From NCBI GenBank assembly GCA_015233285.1, contig JADFYA010000123.1, positions 1 through 9,011 on the forward strand: 9,011 bases of DNA, written 5' to 3'. Numbering within the stretch: the stretch's first letter is position 1; each line of letters opens with the position of its first letter. Shown here in pieces: positions 1-7,176 of this stretch. A program made the position numbers and the translations under genes. The notes below the pieces were generated by a model, which saw only the letters and a program-made list of their open reading frames with translations, was not told where the DNA came from and ran no database searches. This DNA comes from Deltaproteobacteria bacterium. Its GTDB lineage: Bacteria > Desulfobacterota > JADFXK01.

Positions 1-10
1 TAATTCAACA

Positions 11-57
11 GCATTGGGGCGTTGCCCTGGGCTAACCTAGAGCGCCCTTTCAGGGCT
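11..57. repeat. Two-hairpin palindromic intergenic element
   Basis: Two small perfect hairpins stand close together: GGGC-GTT-GCCC at 17-27 and GCCCT-TTC-AGGGC at 44-56. No reading frame here looks coding. From memory, similar text (a gcgttgccc stem followed by gccctttcagggc) recurs between genes in several environmental phyla as a dispersed palindromic element. This copy may be one of those, or the decaying 3' end of something upstream of the window. Neither hairpin is followed by a T-run, so it is not a classic terminator. Confidence 0.4.
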
Positions 58-123
58 TCATCGGAATTAACCATTTATTAGAATAGGATCCGATGACCCT
101 ACCCTTAAGTCAATGACATTGGA

Positions 124-152
124 TTGCAGATTATAAATTTTTAGTTTATAAA
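124..152 (+). promoter_or_regulatory. Candidate sigma-70 promoter for the histidine kinase
   Basis: TTGCAG (124-129) and TATAAA (147-152) are separated by 17 bases. The -10 hexamer matches 5 of 6 and the -35 only 3 of 6. The -10 overlaps an AT-rich inverted repeat, TTATAAA (131-137) and TTTATAA (145-151), which could be an operator or just base composition. A start near 159 would give a leader of about 100 nt. That leader is GC-rich and can pair GCCGC (171-175) with GCGGC (194-198). No known riboswitch class was recognised in it. Confidence 0.35.
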
Positions 153-258
153 AACGATCTGAATAAGACAGCCGCGGAAGCCTAATAAGCCGGGCGGCAG
201 TTCCCTGGGCATCTCGGGCGCCGGCCTTGTAAAAATTTATTCCTCCAGAAAAGAAACT

Positions 259-3200
259 ATGAAAAGAAACGTACTGATTGCATCCATTTTGTTCGGGTTA
301 GCCGGTTTTGCCGGAAACTGGTTCAAGATTGAATTGTTCTTTAATGTCGACTTCCTCTTCGGCTCTTTTTTCGTGATGCTGGCTATTCTCCGGTTTGGCC
401 CGTTGGCCGGCGTGGTTGCCGGGGTCATGGCCGCGTCCTGCACTTATATTCTCTGGCACCATCCCTGGTCCATCATCATATTCCTGGCCGAGGCGGCGTT
501 CGTGGCCTGGAGGACCGGAAAAAAGGGCCGAAAAATATTAACCCAGGACATTCTCTTTTGGCTGGTTTTAGGCATGCCGTTGGTCTGGTTGTTCTATCAC
601 CAGGTCATGGGGATTCAGCCGCAGCCAACCCTAACGATCATGCTTAAACAAAGTATCAACGGAATCTTCAACGCCCTTTTGGCCGGAATCGCCAATTTGT
701 TGCTCCAGACTTTCAGCCGGGACAGGGACTCACTCCCGGCATTCCGGGAAACAATTTTTACGATCATGGTCTCCATTCTCATGTTCCCGGCAATAATATC
801 GGTAACTGCTAATCTGCGTAGTTACCTAGACGGCGAGATGAACCACCTCGCCGGTGATACATTACAATTAGCTACAATTACAAAAAATAACATCAACGTC
901 TGGATTAATGAGAATCATCAAAGCGTCATAGGTCTGTCTAAGCTGATCGGAGACCCCGATACGACCCCAGGGCCGGTAATGCAGCGACTCGTGACGGAGG
1001 TTAAAGAAGTCTCGCCCCAATTCAAGCGGATGGGGGTGCTGAATCGTAATGAAAATACCATCGCCTATTCGCCTCTGGTAGATGACCTTGGAAAATCAAC
1101 AATAGGAGTAAATTTTTCAGATAGACCATATATTCGCCAGATCAAAACAAGTAAAAAGCCTATGATCGGAGAAATAGTCATGGGCAGGGTCGGCACCCCC
1201 AGACCCATGGTTCCTTTTTTCGCTCCCTTAATATCTTCAGGGGAATACAAGGGTTTTTGTGTCGGTATTCTAGACGAGGAGCAGATAAAGAATGTCTTAT
1301 CCTCTATTGTGGTTAAGAATGGTTTTGACATCACGCTGCTTGATTTTAACAAAAGGATTATCGTTAGCACCAGACGCGATCTAAAAATAATGGATCGTTT
1401 TTCTCCGCCCAGGGGTGGATTGGAATACCAATTTACAGCCAATGTTCGGCACTGGGTCCCAGAACCTAAGGTTGGGACCAGCATTATGCAACGTTGGCGG
1501 AAATCGTTGTTGGTGACGGAAATCGAGATTGGGTCCGGCATTGGCTGGAATGTCCGCGTCGAAGCCTCGCCCCTTCTGCTGCTGAATAATCTTAACGACA
1601 TGACGATAAATAGATTTCTGATCCTATTTCTTTTAATTATTACAATTGTCGTCATTTCCAATCTTCTTAGCGGGCGCTTAATTTCCCCCCTTCAGAGGCT
1701 CCAGGCGGCCACCGGGCGGCTGCCCCACCAGCTCGCCATTGAGGATTCAGACCGGGATTGGCCCGTCAGCAGAATCGCCGAACTGGATGACTTGATATAC
1801 AACTTTCGGCAAATGGCCCAGGCCCTCAAGGGAATGTTTCGCGACCAGTTGCAACTCAATGAATACCTTGAACAACGTGTGTCGGAGCGGACTGCCTTGC
1901 TTGAAGCCGCCAATGGGCAACTGCAAGAAGAAGTCAAAGAGCGCAAGCAGGCGGAAGAATCCGTCGCGGCATTGGCGATACGTAATCAAACTCTTCTCCA
2001 AAATGCCGGTGACGGAATTCACGTCCTTGACGAGCAAGGCAACGTTGTTGAGGCCAACGATGCGTTCTGCAACATGCTCGGCTATACGCGTGAAGAAATA
2101 CTGCAACTCAACGTAGCCGACTGGGACGTGCAATGGTCTCGGGGGGAACTTGTAGAAAGGATTCGCGAATTGATCACCGTCAAGGCCGTGTTCGAGACAC
2201 GGCATCGAAGAAAGGGTGGACAAATTCGCAACGTCGAAGTCAGCGGAGTTGGGGTGCTGCTGCAGGGCCGTCCATATCTCTATGCCTCAGCCCGCGACCT
2301 GACCGAGCGCAGACAGGCCGAGGCAGCCTTGCGGGAGAGCGAGGAAAAGTACCGGGTCCTTTTTCATAATGAACTCTATGCCGTCTGCATTTTCGATTTG
2401 GAGACTTTAAAATTTCTGGATGTCAACGACGCCTATGTGAAGCTCTACGGGTACAGCCGGGATGAGCTCATGGGCGGAATGACCATTCAAGACATCACGG
2501 TGCAACATCAGGAATCGGATAGCACCATCCGACAGACTCTCTCTGCGGGAACCATCTACATTCCAATAAGATTTCACAAGAAAAAAGACGGAACCGTCTT
2601 TGCTGTGGAAATTGTGGGAGGCCCTTATACCTATCAGGGAAGGAAAGTGGTATTCGCTTTAACTCGCGACATCAGCCATCGCCAAAAGGCGGAAGAGGCC
2701 TTACGGGAAGCTCACCGGCGCCTTGACGAGATAATCGAGTCTTTTCCTGATGCCACCTTTGTGATCGACACCAAGGGACAGATCACCCATTGGAACAGGG
2801 CCATTGAAAAGATGACCGGGGTTTTGAAGTCCGATATGCTCCAAAAGGGAGAGCATGAATACGCCCTTCCCTTCTATGGCGACCGAAAGCCCTTACTGAT
2901 CGACATTGCTTTGTCCATGGCTTCAGATCCTGAATTTAAACCAGAGGAGTACGATCTCATCCATAGAGAAGGCGACAGCTTCTTGGGTGAAGCCTTTGTT
3001 CCGCAGGCATTCCAGGGCAAAGGGGCTTACCTGTCGGCAACGAGTTCCGTGTTGCGGGACAGACTGGGCAACGTGACCGGCGCGATAGAGTCTATTCGTG
3101 ATGTTACGGAGCGCAAACGAATTGAGGAAGAGTTACGCACGAGTGAAGAGCTTTACCGGAGCATGTTTGAAAATAACCGGGCCGTCAAGTTGCTGATCGA

Positions 3201-4647
3201 GCCGGGAACGGGGCTGATCGTGGACGCCAATCCGGCTGCCTGTAATTTCTACGGTTACACCAGAGATCAATTCCAAACGATGCAGATTACGGATATCAAC
3301 ATGCTTCCCCGAGAACAAGTCCTGGCAAAAATAAAACTGGCCGGAACGGAGCAGAAAAACTACTTCATTTTTCGCCACCGGGTGGCCACGGGTGAAATAC
3401 GCGACGTGGAGGTCTACTCCGGACCGATCGACATAAAGGGACGGACCCTGCTCTATTCGATTATCCACGACATCACGGACCGGCAGCAGGCGGAAACGGC
3501 ATTGCAAGAGAGTAAACGGGCCTACGACGAAATGGTGGCCCGGGTCCCGGTCGGCATCTATAAATTCAGAATCACGCCCGAAGGCCATATGGCATTCGAT
3601 TACGTAAGTCCTCGTTTTTGCGAAATTATAGGCCTTAAGTCCGAAGACGCATTGGAAGACTCAAAAACAGCCTTTGCCCTGGTTCATCCTGAAGATATGC
3701 AACATTTCGTCGAGGCCAATGAAGCGGCCAGGAAAACAGCGGAACCGTTTCTGTGGGAAGGCAGATTCGTCATCAAAGGTCAAGTCAGGTTCATCCACAT
3801 CGAGTCAGTGCCCAAGATATTGGAGAATGGCGGCATCGTCTGGACAGGGACACTGCAAGACATTACCGACGAAAAACGTGCGGAGGCTGACAGGATAGAA
3901 CTGGAACATCGCCTGCAGCAGGCCAAGAAAGCTGAAAGTCTGGGCCGGATGGCCGGCGCTGTTGCGCATAATTTCAACAATATATTGGGCGTTGTAATCG
4001 GCAACCTGGAGCTGGCCATGTATGAATTGTCTCAGGAGTCGGAATCTCGCACATGCGTTGCCCAGGCTATGAAGGCGGCCGGAAAGGCGGCCGAAATCAG
4101 CCGGTTCATGCTCACCTACCTCGGTCAAACCATCGGGAAGAAAAAACCGTTGGATATTACTAAGGCTGTGGAGGAAGCTCAAGGTTTTATCTGCTCATCC
4201 ATACCGGCGAATGTACAATTAAGAACCGAGTTTCCCTCCCAGGGACCGGTCATCCAGGCGGATGACGCGCACATAAAGCAAATCTTGACCAATCTGATTT
4301 CCAACGCCGTGGAGGCTATCGGACAAGCAGAAGGCCGTATCACGGTGGCCGTAAAAGTGGTGACCGCAGGGGATATCCATAAATTGAAATTTTTCCCCAT
4401 GGACTGGAAACTGAAGGAGAGAAGGTACGCCTGTCTTTCGGTCAGAGATACCGGTCCCGGTCTGGATGCAGAAACCATCGAGAGAATCTTTGACCCGTTC
4501 TTTACGACCAGATTTACAGGCCGCGGCTTGGGACTGCCCGTCGTCCTCGGGCTGGTGAGAGCCTACGACGGGGCGGTCACCGTTGAAAGCCGGCTTGGTC
4601 GGGGCGCAATATTCAGGGTCTATTTTCCGGTGCCGGAACAGAAATAA
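259..4647 (+). CDS. Membrane multi-PAS sensor histidine kinase
   Basis: A 1462-residue sensor kinase predicted to autophosphorylate on His and pass the phosphate to an unidentified response regulator. Residues 1-150 hold about six hydrophobic segments, a membrane module seen in other PAS and GGDEF sensors. A helix at about 161-184 then leads into a periplasmic Cache-type ligand domain (about 190-440), closed by a helix at 451-474. HAMP follows (about 468-534), then a coiled coil. Five PAS domains come next, at about 574-690, 698-810, 821-955, 963-1080 and 1090-1205, most joined by signalling helices of the D-[IVL]-[TS]-x-R-x-x-A-E type. The kinase core has the H-box AGAVAHNFNN with His1237, N-box Asn1349, G1 box DTGPG at 1397-1401, the DPFFTT motif at 1412-1417 and G2 box GRGLGL at 1421-1426, so it looks intact. 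The H-box has HNFNN where HDFNN is usual. There is no receiver or output domain. ATG is preceded only by a weak AG-rich ribosome site. The ligand cannot be told from sequence. Confidence 0.95.
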   Translation: MKRNVLIASILFGLAGFAGNWFKIELFFNVDFLFGSFFVMLAILRFGPLAGVVAGVMAASCTYILWHHPWSIIIFLAEAAFVAWRTGKKGRKILTQDILFWLVLGMPLVWLFYHQVMGIQPQPTLTIMLKQSINGIFNALLAGIANLLLQTFSRDRDSLPAFRETIFTIMVSILMFPAIISVTANLRSYLDGEMNHLAGDTLQLATITKNNINVWINENHQSVIGLSKLIGDPDTTPGPVMQRLVTEVKEVSPQFKRMGVLNRNENTIAYSPLVDDLGKSTIGVNFSDRPYIRQIKTSKKPMIGEIVMGRVGTPRPMVPFFAPLISSGEYKGFCVGILDEEQIKNVLSSIVVKNGFDITLLDFNKRIIVSTRRDLKIMDRFSPPRGGLEYQFTANVRHWVPEPKVGTSIMQRWRKSLLVTEIEIGSGIGWNVRVEASPLLLLNNLNDMTINRFLILFLLIITIVVISNLLSGRLISPLQRLQAATGRLPHQLAIEDSDRDWPVSRIAELDDLIYNFRQMAQALKGMFRDQLQLNEYLEQRVSERTALLEAANGQLQEEVKERKQAEESVAALAIRNQTLLQNAGDGIHVLDEQGNVVEANDAFCNMLGYTREEILQLNVADWDVQWSRGELVERIRELITVKAVFETRHRRKGGQIRNVEVSGVGVLLQGRPYLYASARDLTERRQAEAALRESEEKYRVLFHNELYAVCIFDLETLKFLDVNDAYVKLYGYSRDELMGGMTIQDITVQHQESDSTIRQTLSAGTIYIPIRFHKKKDGTVFAVEIVGGPYTYQGRKVVFALTRDISHRQKAEEALREAHRRLDEIIESFPDATFVIDTKGQITHWNRAIEKMTGVLKSDMLQKGEHEYALPFYGDRKPLLIDIALSMASDPEFKPEEYDLIHREGDSFLGEAFVPQAFQGKGAYLSATSSVLRDRLGNVTGAIESIRDVTERKRIEEELRTSEELYRSMFENNRAVKLLIEPGTGLIVDANPAACNFYGYTRDQFQTMQITDINMLPREQVLAKIKLAGTEQKNYFIFRHRVATGEIRDVEVYSGPIDIKGRTLLYSIIHDITDRQQAETALQESKRAYDEMVARVPVGIYKFRITPEGHMAFDYVSPRFCEIIGLKSEDALEDSKTAFALVHPEDMQHFVEANEAARKTAEPFLWEGRFVIKGQVRFIHIESVPKILENGGIVWTGTLQDITDEKRAEADRIELEHRLQQAKKAESLGRMAGAVAHNFNNILGVVIGNLELAMYELSQESESRTCVAQAMKAAGKAAEISRFMLTYLGQTIGKKKPLDITKAVEEAQGFICSSIPANVQLRTEFPSQGPVIQADDAHIKQILTNLISNAVEAIGQAEGRITVAVKVVTAGDIHKLKFFPMDWKLKERRYACLSVRDTGPGLDAETIERIFDPFFTTRFTGRGLGLPVVLGLVRAYDGAVTVESRLGRGAIFRVYFPVPEQK

Positions 4648-4693
4648 CCGTCTCCCAGCGATGATATGTCCACCTTCGGGCAGATTGAAGAAG

Positions 4694-4738
4694 ATGGCCG
4701 ATGACGAGGCTATGGTCCGCATATGGCCCGAACCGTAG
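4694..4738 (+). pseudogene. Possible remnant of a receiver-domain start
   Basis: A 14-codon open stretch reads MADDEAMVRIWPEP and then stops. DDEAMVR is the characteristic acidic-pocket start of two-component receiver domains, which commonly follow this type of kinase either fused or as the next gene. It is in a different frame from the kinase, and nothing after it resembles the rest of a receiver, so any receiver has been lost. It lies inside a 7-bp inverted repeat (TTCGGGC at 4675-4681, GCCCGAA at 4726-4732). The match is short and could be chance. Confidence 0.3.
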
Positions 4739-4788
4739 AATAATTCATTCCCTTGGCGATGGACTTCAGCCCTGATTCCGTCTTTAAT

Positions 4789-5741
4789 TTAAATAGAAAA
4801 AGCGTTCTCATGCTTATCATCAATTTGCAGCAGAAAAAGCCCGGCGCCCAATACTCTCAACATTAGGCCGGCCGCGTCCGGACTCACCCCGGTGGGGTTA
4901 CGGCGCAAGCGGGCCAGATTCGACCGTAGACGCGGCATGTCCAGGTAAAAGCGGGCCAGGTGACTTCGCTGCAAGGTGGCCACTGTTTCCTCGATTTCCC
5001 CAAGGCTAACGCGCATCCGATGCGGGAGGTCGGCCGCTTGTTTGCCGCGCCGGGTGTTCCAGACCACTTCAGGGGGGAGGACGTCCGCCATGGCCCGGCG
5101 AATGAGCCGGCGGTCTTCCCCGTGACGCAAGAACTGGTCTTCAGGCAACCCCAGGCAAAAGGTCAGCACCCGTTTGTCTGCCGTGGGATCGCTCACTTCA
5201 AGGCCGAAAGCGGCCCCGAATTCAAGCCAGAGCAGGCCGATGGAGCTGGACTCCGGCCCTCCGCTCAAGGTTACGGCCACCGGCCAACCGGCAGCGGACA
5301 GCCTCGGTGTAGCTATCGAGAAAGGCTTCCAGATATTCCTGGTCCGACCGGAAACGAACTTCCGGCGTATCTTCCATGCGCCAGTACCGCTGGAGCCGAG
5401 GTCCATCTCCTGTCACGGTCAGGGCGTGGGCCGGGCAGTTTCAGTATGTCCCGGTAGGCCGTTTCCATCTTGTTTGTTACGTTGAACCACACCGTCATAA
5501 AGCTGACGAACATTCGTCTATTCATCCGGCGGGGGACAAACGGCAGAGCAAACAATCCCCGCAGCGAGGTGGCGAAGGCCAGATGGTCGGCATCCCGATA
5601 GTAGTAAAGGCCGGTCTGACCAAAATGGCCTCGGGCCAGGAACAGGCTGCGCCGCCTGGGGTCCCACAGGGCCATGACCCAGTCCCCCAACAATTTGTCC
5701 GGACACCCCTCGCCCCATTTGGCATAAGCATGCAGGATCAA
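4789..5741 (-). pseudogene. Decayed asparagine synthase / lasso-cyclase-type gene
   Basis: Pieces of one asparagine-synthase-family protein appear in order in three minus-strand frames. From 5741 to about 5434 comes the middle of the class II glutaminase domain (AYAKWGEGCP, LLGDWVMALWD, FLARGHFGQTGLYYY). A C-run indel near 5433-5435 shifts to the frame with ALTVTGDGPRLQRYW. A second indel near 5283-5295 shifts to the synthase domain. The PP-loop reads SGGPESSS where the family has SGGLDSSS. Only about 15 residues later DPTADKR follows, although these lie roughly 200 residues apart in intact relatives, so a large internal deletion is inferred. The C-terminus (FCLGLPEDQFLRHG, NTRRGKQAAD) is well kept and ends at 4789. 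The N-terminus, with the nucleophilic Cys2, is missing. DPTADKR plus RRGKQAAD resembles the lasso-peptide isopeptide-forming cyclase subfamily more than housekeeping AsnB. No precursor, leader peptidase or transporter gene is nearby. It cannot make a working enzyme. Confidence 0.85.
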
Positions 5742-5757
5742 GGTGTTCCAAAATAAA

Positions 5758-5786
5758 TTGACCCGCCGGGTGATACGATGTATAAT
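5758..5786 (+). promoter_or_regulatory. Strong sigma-70 promoter for leader RNA and usp
   Basis: TTGACC (5758-5763) and a perfect TATAAT (5781-5786) are separated by exactly 17 bases, the best promoter match in the window. Transcription would begin near 5793 and read through about 215 nt of structured leader into the universal stress protein gene. It lies just beyond the broken 5' end of the asparagine-synthase remnant and reads away from it. Confidence 0.7.
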
Positions 5787-5818
5787 AAAAAAATTAGCCT
5801 TGAAAGCTGAGGCCCTTT

Positions 5819-5953
5819 ATTTGTGGCCGGGTATGACGTGATTCTTTCAGGTGTAAGTCCTCTACGGGACGTGGTGACCAGAGCCTTCAGCCGAAGGCCG
5901 GGGCATGGGGACGTCAATCTGCGACTACCTAACGGCCGGAGTCGGCCACAAAT
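5819..5953 (+). ncRNA. Candidate structured leader RNA, class unknown
   Basis: A perfect 11-bp inverted repeat, ATTTGTGGCCG (5819-5829) with CGGCCACAAAT (5943-5953), encloses 113 nt. Nested inside are GACGT (5835-5839) with ACGTC (5911-5915), GTCC (5857-5860) with GGAC (5867-5870), and a 6-bp hairpin GCCTTC-AGCC-GAAGGC (5883-5898). Together these give a closed multi-branched fold. It sits about 30 nt after the predicted transcription start and 55 nt before the stress protein ATG. The unpaired text (GGTGTAAGTCC, GGTGACCAGAGCC) reminds me of the 5' domain of group II introns or of HEARO/omega RNAs of IS200/IS605-type elements, but this is from memory only. No reverse transcriptase, TnpB or IscB gene is present. 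It could be a mobile-element RNA remnant, a cis-regulatory leader or a small RNA. A 62-codon open frame across it, ending in an ATGA overlap with usp, is probably incidental. Confidence 0.5.
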
Positions 5954-5975
5954 GAATATTGAATTAACCCGGCCC

Positions 5976-5994
5976 CCTGGTCAATACGACCAGG
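5976..5994 (+). promoter_or_regulatory. Hairpin beside the usp ribosome binding site
   Basis: CCTGGTC (5976-5982) and GACCAGG (5988-5994) form a perfect 7-bp stem with loop AATAC. No T-run follows, so it is not a terminator. AGGA occurs twice downstream: once overlapping the 3' arm (5992-5995) and once at 5999-6002, five bases before the ATG. The second is the better-spaced Shine-Dalgarno. The 5' arm CTGGTC (5977-5982) could instead pair with GACCAG at 5876-5881 in the upstream structured element, so the two pairings exclude each other. Confidence 0.45.
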
Positions 5995-6007
5995 ACTTAG
6001 GACAGAC

Positions 6008-6973
6008 ATGATACCACAGGCACAAACCAACATCCTAATTGCGGTAGATGGTTCAGATCAATCATTTGAAGTTGTCCGGTATGTGGGGCGGATCATCCCG
6101 CCGGGACGGGCCGGATTTACTCTGCTGCACATTGCCCACGAGATACCGGAAAGTTTTTGGGACACGGAGCAGGACCCCCGGCCCGGTCAAGATGAAATCT
6201 GGGTTGAGTCCCTGACTGCCCCGCAGCGCCGCGTAATTGATGATTTTTTGGACAACACCAGGCAGGAACTCCATGTATTGGGCCATCAAGATGATTTGGT
6301 AACGACTCTGGTAAGAAAACGACAGGCGGGTGTGGCTCGAGACATCATCAAAGAAGCCCGGCAGGGATATCAGGCCCTGGTGTTGGGGCGCCGGGGTGCA
6401 AGTCGGTTGCCCGATCTGGTGTTTGGTAGTGTTGCGAACAAGCTGTTGGATTGTTTGACTGATGTGGCCTTGTGGGTAGTCGGCGGCTCCCCTGATCCGG
6501 GCAAGCTGCTGGCCGCCATGGACGCTTCTGAATCAGCCGGCAGGCTGGTCGATTATGTGGGTAAGGTGTTCGAGGAGTCTTTGCCGGAACTGCTTCTCTT
6601 CCACGTTATCAGGGATTTCCGGATGACCTTTCCAGATACGGCTCGCGGCTTTCTAAATGATGACGCCAAAGAATTAACCAGCCTGGCCGGCGAACAGGCG
6701 AAACAGGCCGCAGCGGCCATGGTTCCCCTGCTGCAGCATGGTGTTAAGGCTCTAATAGACAGGGGAGGCCGTCTTGAAGACATCTTGGCCAAAATCATCA
6801 CCGGAGAACCAAGCCGCTCTGGAGCCATTATCCGTGAGGCTCGTCAGGGCGGCTATGGGACGGTGGTGCTGGGCCGAAAGGGAGTATCTCGGGTGGCCGA
6901 ATTTCCGTTCGGCCGAGTCAGCCATAAGGTGATTCAGATGGCTGATGATTTGGCTGTCTGGGTGATCAATTAG
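6008..6973 (+). CDS. Tandem-domain universal stress protein
   Basis: A 321-residue cytoplasmic protein with two Usp domains in tandem. Such proteins bind ATP or related ligands and support survival under stress; the exact role of this one is unknown. Domain 1 (about 7-160) opens with the beta strand NILIAVDGS and carries the full nucleotide-binding pattern G-x2-G-x9-G-S at Gly127, Gly130, Gly140 and Ser141. Domain 2 (about 167-321) opens with KLLAAMDAS and has Gly289, Gly292 and Gly302, but Arg303 replaces the usual Ser or Thr. Its ATP site may therefore be altered, leaving domain 1 as the main binding site. The ATG has AGGA five bases upstream. It is transcribed alone from the promoter at 5758-5786 through a long structured leader, which suggests post-transcriptional control. 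The next gene is convergent. Confidence 0.93.
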   Translation: MIPQAQTNILIAVDGSDQSFEVVRYVGRIIPPGRAGFTLLHIAHEIPESFWDTEQDPRPGQDEIWVESLTAPQRRVIDDFLDNTRQELHVLGHQDDLVTTLVRKRQAGVARDIIKEARQGYQALVLGRRGASRLPDLVFGSVANKLLDCLTDVALWVVGGSPDPGKLLAAMDASESAGRLVDYVGKVFEESLPELLLFHVIRDFRMTFPDTARGFLNDDAKELTSLAGEQAKQAAAAMVPLLQHGVKALIDRGGRLEDILAKIITGEPSRSGAIIREARQGGYGTVVLGRKGVSRVAEFPFGRVSHKVIQMADDLAVWVIN

Positions 6974-7176
6974 GCGGCCGGGTATCTCGTACCCAGCGGG
7001 TTACCCATCGGTTGCAGGCGGTTGCAGGACCGCTCCCAAGCTGAATTAAATCCAAATTCAATCCAGTGGCGGACAACCTCTCAACCAAGCCACGATCAAT
7101 CAAAGGCGTCCGTCCCCAATCCACCAGCCCTTCCACGAGCCCCAATCCACGAGATTACGAGTCAAGTCTACGCTGT
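6974..7176. repeat. Convergent intergenic region with short repeats
   Basis: This non-coding stretch separates usp from gmd. It holds a 5-bp hairpin GGGTA-TCTCG-TACCC (6980-6994), then an exact tandem duplication of CGGTTGCAGG (7009-7018 and 7019-7028). Further on are two copies of CCCCAATCCAC (7114-7124 and 7140-7150) with CCACGAG next to each. The hairpin lacks a T-run, so no intrinsic terminator is convincing for either gene. A 62-codon open frame at 7022-7210 runs into gmd and has no recognisable features. Confidence 0.5.

Noticed and set aside
171..225. GC-rich leader before the kinase as a c-di-GMP (GEMM) riboswitch
   Set aside because: The conserved GEMM core could not be found; only ordinary GC pairing was seen.
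4960..5756. Long plus-strand open frames across the asparagine-synthase region
   Set aside because: They are antisense to clearly recognisable minus-strand protein pieces and show no family features.
5845..5880. Resemblance of GGTGTAAGTCC and the following text to a cobalamin riboswitch
   Set aside because: The B12-box and the rest of the conserved core are absent, and the downstream gene is not a cobalamin gene.
5823..6011. 62-codon open frame from GTG whose stop overlaps the usp ATG (ATGA)
   Set aside because: It runs through the predicted RNA stems, has no well-placed ribosome site and no recognisable protein features; the overlap is probably chance.
5825..6985. GGCCGGGTAT present at 5825-5834 and 6976-6985, on either side of usp
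   Set aside because: A 10-base GC-rich match with no other sign of an element boundary; it could be chance.
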